Part shown: positions 59,814 to 64,000 of the stretch, piece after piece | Position numbering within the stretch: position 1 is the first letter of the stretch | Layout of the letters: each line of letters starts with the position of its first letter | Assembly: GCA_963816925.1 (NCBI GenBank) | Contig: CAWFMY010000005.1 | Span: forward strand, 124,001-188,000 | From: CAIWHR01 sp963816925 | GTDB taxonomy: Bacteria > Pseudomonadota > Gammaproteobacteria > Burkholderiales > Casimicrobiaceae | Direction: 5' to 3' | Length of the DNA: 64,000 nucleotides | Made by a program: the position numbers and the translations under genes | The notes under the pieces: model-generated | Databases searched by the model: none | The model's input: the letters and a program-made list of their open reading frames with translations, nothing else | Told to the model about the DNA's origin: nothing

Positions 59814-60367
59814 CGGGGTTGGACGACACGCTGCTGATCGGCCTCGTCTCGATTTCCGACCGCGCATCGGCCGGTGTTTACGAGGACAAGGGACTTCCGG
59901 GCCTCACCGAATGGTTCACGGCCGCGCTTGCTTCGCCGTGGCGGATGGAAAAGCGCCTCATCCCCGACGAAGCGCCGGTGATCGAGCGCACGCTGATCGA
60001 GCTGGTCGATACGGTGGGGTGCCACCTGGTGCTCACGACGGGCGGCACCGGCCCCGCGCCGCGCGACGTGACCCCCGAGGCGACGCTCGCGGTCGCGCAC
60101 AAGGTTCTCCCCGGCTTCGGCGAGCAAATGCGGCAGGTCAGCTTGAAGTACGTGCCGACGGCGATCCTGTCGCGGCAGGTCGGCGTCGTGCGCGGGCGCG
60201 CGCTGATCCTCAATCTGCCAGGTCAGCCGAAGGCGATCAAGGAGACGCTCGACGGCGTGTTCCCGGCGGTGCCCTATTGCATCGACCTCATCGGCGGCCC
60301 CTACATCGAAACGCACGAGGACGTCTGCAAGGCGTTCCGACCGAAGTCGGCCATCAGGGTCAAGTGA
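59810..60367 (+). CDS. mog: Molybdopterin adenylyltransferase
   Basis: Mog adenylates molybdopterin before molybdenum insertion. The 185-residue protein has IGLVSISDRASAGVYEDKGL, LVLTTGGTGPAPRDVTPEAT and LNLPGQPKAIKETLDGVFPA, and it keeps the Mog-type length and C-terminal GPYIETHEDVCKAFRPK. It overlaps darP by four bases. Confidence 0.95.
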   Translation: MTGLDDTLLIGLVSISDRASAGVYEDKGLPGLTEWFTAALASPWRMEKRLIPDEAPVIERTLIELVDTVGCHLVLTTGGTGPAPRDVTPEATLAVAHKVLPGFGEQMRQVSLKYVPTAILSRQVGVVRGRALILNLPGQPKAIKETLDGVFPAVPYCIDLIGGPYIETHEDVCKAFRPKSAIRVK

Positions 60368-60371
60368 CCGC

Positions 60372-61268
60372 GTGACGTCCGCACACCCGGCGGCGACCGG
60401 CACGGCATGCGTCGTCGCGTCCGCGGTGGCGTTCGGCGCGATGGCGATCCTCGCGCGGATCGCGTTCGCGAGCGGCGTCGACACGCCGACCCTGCTTGCG
60501 TTGCGCTTCGGGATCGCCGCCATTGCGATGCTGGCGCTGGCGTCGCTCCGCAAGGTCCCGTTGCCGTCAGGGTCGACGCTCGGGGCGCTCGTGCTGCTCG
60601 GCGCGATCGGCTACGGCGGGCAGGCGTTCTCGTTCTTCACCGCGCTGACGCTGGCGCCCGCCGGCCTGGTCGCGCTGCTGCTCTACCTGCACCCGGCACT
60701 CGTCGCGCTGCTGGCCGCGGCGTTGCTCCACGAGCGGCTGACGCCCGTCAAACTCGTCGCGCTCGCGATCGCGCTCGCCGGGATGGTACTGACGATCGCG
60801 CCGGCGCTCACGACGCCGGAGAGCGTGCCGGCGGGCACCGGCGTCGTGGCGGGCATCGGATTCGCCATCGCGGCGGCGGTCTTCTATTCGCTCTACATCA
60901 TCGCGGGCGCCTGGCTCGGTCGTCGCGTCGACGCGTTCCCGGTGAGCACGGTGGTCATCGCGAGCGCCGCCGTGCTGTTCATCGCCGCGGCGCTCGTTCG
61001 CGGGCCGCAGTGGCCGCAGACGCCCGAAGGCTGGGTCGCCGTGGTTGCGATCGCGCTTCTGTCCACGGTCGCCGCCGTCACGCTCTATTTCGCCGGCCTC
61101 AAGCTGATCGGGCCGACGCGCGCTTCCACCTTGTCCACGCTCGAGCCGCTCGTCACCGTAACGCTCGCGGCGCTCGTGCTCGGCGAGCGCATCGCGCCGG
61201 TGCAGATGGCGGGCGGCGCGCTGATCCTCGCCGCCGTGGTGCTGCTGGCGCGTTCCCGGTCGGCGTAG
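60372..61268 (+). CDS. DMT-superfamily (EamA) permease
   Basis: The 298-residue protein has ten predicted membrane helices in two EamA repeats; the second ends TRASTLSTLEPLVTVTLAAL with VLGERIAPVQMAGGALIL. It probably exports small metabolites; substrate unknown. The start is GTG at 60372, four bases after the mog stop. Confidence 0.9.
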   Translation: MTSAHPAATGTACVVASAVAFGAMAILARIAFASGVDTPTLLALRFGIAAIAMLALASLRKVPLPSGSTLGALVLLGAIGYGGQAFSFFTALTLAPAGLVALLLYLHPALVALLAAALLHERLTPVKLVALAIALAGMVLTIAPALTTPESVPAGTGVVAGIGFAIAAAVFYSLYIIAGAWLGRRVDAFPVSTVVIASAAVLFIAAALVRGPQWPQTPEGWVAVVAIALLSTVAAVTLYFAGLKLIGPTRASTLSTLEPLVTVTLAALVLGERIAPVQMAGGALILAAVVLLARSRSA

Positions 61269-61277
61269 CATGGCTGC

Positions 61278-62930
61278 ATGGGCACCGCCGCCGAAACCCC
61301 GTTTCCGAACCAGCCGCCACCCTACGCGGACCGCAATCTCTACACGGACGACGTCGCATTGAAGGATGCGCTCGTGCGCGAAGGCGGCGCGTGGGCGGAA
61401 GACGCGGTTGCCGAATGGGGCGCGACGCTCGGAACCGCGGCCGTGCTTGCACACGGCGACACGGCGAATCGGCATCCGCCCGAACTCGCGACGCACGACG
61501 CGCGCGGCGAACGCATCGACGAAGTCAGGTTCCATCCGGCATGGCACGAGCTGATGCGCCTTGCGACCACTGCGGGTGTCCATTGCCTGCCGTGGAACGA
61601 TGCCCGACCCGGCGCGCAGGTCGCCCGCGGCGCGATGGTGCATCTGCACGCGCAGGTCGAAAACGGCACGCAATGCCCGCTGACGATGACGTACGCGAGC
61701 GTGCCCGCGTTGCGCCGCGCCGCGGCGGCGTTACCGCAACTCGAGCGCGATTGGCTGCCGAAAATCCTGGCGCGCGACTATGACACGCGCGCCGTGCCGG
61801 TCGCCGCCAAACGTTCCGCGCTGATCGGCATGGGCATGACCGAGCGGCAGGGAGGCTCCGACGTCCGCAGCAATCGCACGCGCGCCGTGCCCGCCGAAGA
61901 CGGCGCCGTTCGGCTCACCGGCCACAAATGGTTCTTCTCGGCGCCGCAGTGCGACGCGCACCTTGTGCTTGCGCAGGACGACGTCGGGCTCGGATGCTTC
62001 CTGCTGCCGCGCGTGCTGCCGGACGGTGGGAAGAACACGATCCGGATCAATCGCCTGAAGGACAAGCTCGGCAATCGGTCGAACGCCTCGGCGGAAGTCG
62101 AATTCGATGCGGCGCTCGCGTGGCCGATCGGCGAAGGCGGACGCGGTATAGCGACGATTCTCGAAATGGTGCAGCACACGCGGCTCGATTGCGTGCTGGC
62201 GACGGCGGGCATGATGCGCGCGGCGCTTGCTCGCGCAATTCACCACGCGCGGCATCGGGTCGCTTTTGGCCGGACGCTCGCGACGCAGCCGCTGATGCAG
62301 GAAGTGCTGGCGGACATCGCACTCGAAAGCGAAGCCGCCACGGCCCTGGCATTGCGCCTCGCGCGCGCCTACGACGCGCCCGAAGGGCATCCGGAGCGCG
62401 CCCTCGCGCGGCTCGTCACGCCGGCCGCGAAATACTGGGTCTGCAAGCGCGGCCCGGCGCTGGCTGCCGAGGCGATGGAAGCGCTGGGTGGCAACGGCTA
62501 TGTCGAGGAATCCGGCTTGCCGCGCCTCTACCGCGAGATGCCGGTCAACTCGATCTGGGAAGGCTCGGGCAACGTCATGTGCCTCGACGTGGTCCGCGCG
62601 GCGCGGCGCGAGCCGGACGGCGTCGCGGCGCTCGCCGCCCTGCTCGACGAAGCACGCAACGTGAACTCCGTTTACGATGCATTCGTCGCCGCGCTGCTGC
62701 GCGAACTCGCGGCGCTGGCCGACGAAACCGCCGTCGCGCGGCGAATTGCGCAAGGTATTGCCACGGCGGTCGCGGCGTCGCTGCTGCTGCGCAACGCGCC
62801 GGCGCCTGTGGCCGACGCGTACTGCGCGACGCGCCTTGCGCCGGTTGCGTTCGGCGGCGGCGCGTTCGGTGCGACGCCGTTGCGAGGCGGCGACGCCGCT
62901 CCGATCGTCGCCCGCGCGTTGCCGGACTGA
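61278..62930 (+). CDS. AidB-like acyl-CoA dehydrogenase
   Basis: The 550-residue protein has the AidB layout: an N-terminal segment (FPNQPPPYADRNLYTDDVAL), CPLTMTYASVPALRR, GMGMTERQGGSDVRSNRTRA (FAD loop), YRVRLNHARHRVAFGR-like core (here ARHRVAFGRTLATQPLMQEV) and the base region LPRLYREMPVNSIWEGSGNV. AidB of E. coli binds DNA and protects against alkylation; relatives act as isovaleryl-CoA-like dehydrogenases. It lies 9 bases after the DMT permease gene. Confidence 0.88.
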   Translation: MGTAAETPFPNQPPPYADRNLYTDDVALKDALVREGGAWAEDAVAEWGATLGTAAVLAHGDTANRHPPELATHDARGERIDEVRFHPAWHELMRLATTAGVHCLPWNDARPGAQVARGAMVHLHAQVENGTQCPLTMTYASVPALRRAAAALPQLERDWLPKILARDYDTRAVPVAAKRSALIGMGMTERQGGSDVRSNRTRAVPAEDGAVRLTGHKWFFSAPQCDAHLVLAQDDVGLGCFLLPRVLPDGGKNTIRINRLKDKLGNRSNASAEVEFDAALAWPIGEGGRGIATILEMVQHTRLDCVLATAGMMRAALARAIHHARHRVAFGRTLATQPLMQEVLADIALESEAATALALRLARAYDAPEGHPERALARLVTPAAKYWVCKRGPALAAEAMEALGGNGYVEESGLPRLYREMPVNSIWEGSGNVMCLDVVRAARREPDGVAALAALLDEARNVNSVYDAFVAALLRELAALADETAVARRIAQGIATAVAASLLLRNAPAPVADAYCATRLAPVAFGGGAFGATPLRGGDAAPIVARALPD

Positions 62931-62967
62931 CCCCCGACCTTTCGCGTCCACGACGCGATCGAGCGTT

Positions 62968-63888
62968 CTATCGAGGCGGCGACTCCGTCGCCAGCGCTTT
63001 CCGGATATCGCGGAGCTTTGCCTTGACGCGGCGCTCGTTGTCGAGGCCGATCCGCACCATCATCTTCTGTCCGGCGCTCCGGCCTTCGAGGTCGGGGTCG
63101 GCAAATTCGTACAGGACCTTGGTCTGGGTGAGGTAGAGCGGCGGCGGCGGCTCGGGAGCCGCCAGCAGATGGTCGATCACCGCGATCACCCGGTCGTTGA
63201 AATAACCCTTCGGGTAACCCAATTCGACGTACGCCTGCTGAAGCAGCGGATACAGGCGCACGTAGAATCCCGCCATCCGCGCGGTGTCGATCGCCTCCAC
63301 GGCGCTCACGTACGCGGAATAGCGGGCGCCGTTGTCGGCCGCAATGGCCGTCCCGCGCGCGCCGGTGGTCGTCGCCAGCAACCCCGCGACACGCCGGGTC
63401 GGCAGTACCTGGACGGCGATCGTCTCGTGGGGCAGCCCGTCGACCGTCGCGACGATATGACGAATGAACCCGTCGGGAATCAGCAGCGGGAGCCAGGTGT
63501 CGCCGTTCAGGATCGTCGCGATCGCGTTCTTCGCCAGCGCATCGCTATCGTCCAGCGGCGGCAGTTGCGGCTGGGGCGGCGCCGCGTCCGACACCCCCGT
63601 GATGTTCTCGACGGGATGGCGGATCCCCGGTTCGGGTTGCTCGACCGCGGGTGTCCGGGCGACGGGCGGTGCGGGAGCCGGCGCCGGCGCATTGACGCCC
63701 GATCGCAGGAAATAGAAGGCCGCGCCACCGGCGATCACGGCAAGGACCACGAGCGCGACGATCGGCGCCGCCGATCGCTTTCTCGCTCTTGCATGGCCGA
63801 CGGACGCCGGAGCTTCCGCAACCGGGTCGCCCAGCACAAATTCAGGATCAGGATCGAGCACGTTGGTAGGCACAGTGATCGTCGTCAT
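62968..63888 (-). CDS. DUF3014-family membrane-anchored protein
   Basis: The 306-residue protein has a polar N-terminal tail, one membrane helix (APIVALVVLAVIAGGAAFYF), a Pro-rich linker and a conserved periplasmic domain of about 200 residues (NAIATILNGDTWLPLLIPDG, FIRHIVATVDGLPHE, RMAGFYVRLYPLLQQAYVEL, GYPKGYFNDRVIAVIDHLL). Its function is unknown. ATG at 63888 is chosen over a longer form. Convergent with the AidB-like gene; the last 112 bases of the window hold nothing I can recognise. Confidence 0.85.
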   Translation of the reverse strand: MTTITVPTNVLDPDPEFVLGDPVAEAPASVGHARARKRSAAPIVALVVLAVIAGGAAFYFLRSGVNAPAPAPAPPVARTPAVEQPEPGIRHPVENITGVSDAAPPQPQLPPLDDSDALAKNAIATILNGDTWLPLLIPDGFIRHIVATVDGLPHETIAVQVLPTRRVAGLLATTTGARGTAIAADNGARYSAYVSAVEAIDTARMAGFYVRLYPLLQQAYVELGYPKGYFNDRVIAVIDHLLAAPEPPPPLYLTQTKVLYEFADPDLEGRSAGQKMMVRIGLDNERRVKAKLRDIRKALATESPPR

Positions 63889-64000
63889 CCAATCGATGCT
63901 CGATTGGAGTTGCGGCCGGCACGAAGAGTTCCCCATCCGGCCAATGCACGGCCTGCGACGGCAATCGTCAAGCGCAGGAAACGCCGGTCTTCAAGCGGTC

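Overview
The window is a GC-rich chromosomal segment, most probably from a betaproteobacterium (Burkholderiales/Nitrosomonadales-like). This rests on housekeeping gene order (glyA-nrdR-ribD-ribE; ribBA-ribH-nusB-thiL-pgpA; recA-recX; pmbA-yjgA-mog), on a RibBA with a degenerate second domain, and on a PilY1/PilVWX minor-pilin locus. No tRNA, rRNA, CRISPR array, insertion sequence or phage gene was seen.

Layout. (1) 0.3-7.9 kb, minus strand: riboflavin, thiamine, lipid and DNA-repair block ribBA-ribH-nusB-(orphan solute-binding protein)-thiL-pgpA-GNAT-cinA-recA-recX, with a palindrome GAAC-N4-GTTC inside the probable recA promoter. (2) 7.9-12.9 kb, minus: TetR regulator, membrane-fusion protein and RND pump, with a palindromic operator between a near-consensus -35 and -10. 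(3) 13.0-23.6 kb, minus: a ten-gene, tightly coupled catabolic operon. It encodes a flavin monooxygenase/old-yellow-enzyme fusion, MarR, enoyl-CoA hydratase, acyl-CoA dehydrogenase, aryl-CoA ligase, RidA, glutaryl-CoA dehydrogenase, a zeta-GST isomerase, a fumarylpyruvate-hydrolase-like enzyme and an arylformamidase-like hydrolase. It looks like aerobic CoA-dependent breakdown of 2-aminobenzoate or salicylate. (4) 23.7-33.1 kb, plus: type IV pilus minor pilins and a very long PilY1. (5) 33.3-35.6 kb: TonB-like protein and mmsA. (6) 35.8-46.9 kb: an accessory island of mostly exported proteins (tandem epoxide hydrolases, cupin, cytochrome P460, thioredoxin-like protein, Tat-exported hydrolase, peroxiredoxin) around a MASE4-type sensor kinase and three response regulators, with two truncated gene remnants. 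(7) 46.9-52.0 kb: phospholipase-D lipoprotein, then ribE-ribD-nrdR-glyA on the minus strand. (8) 52.2-55.9 kb: TRAP transporter (dctQM convergent with dctP). (9) 56-64 kb: a conserved protein of unknown function, pmbA, yjgA, mog, a DMT permease, an AidB-like dehydrogenase and a DUF3014 protein.

Two large-scale features stand out. First, ribE and ribBA, often adjacent in related bacteria, lie on the same strand but are separated by about 40 kb of efflux, catabolic, pilus and signalling genes, as if a large block had entered the riboflavin cluster. Second, single-base frameshifts cluster at 21.7-31.6 kb (nine) and 54.9-58.3 kb (three), while the rest of the window reads cleanly. Nearly all are one-base insertions, which suggests local sequence error, though real decay is not excluded.
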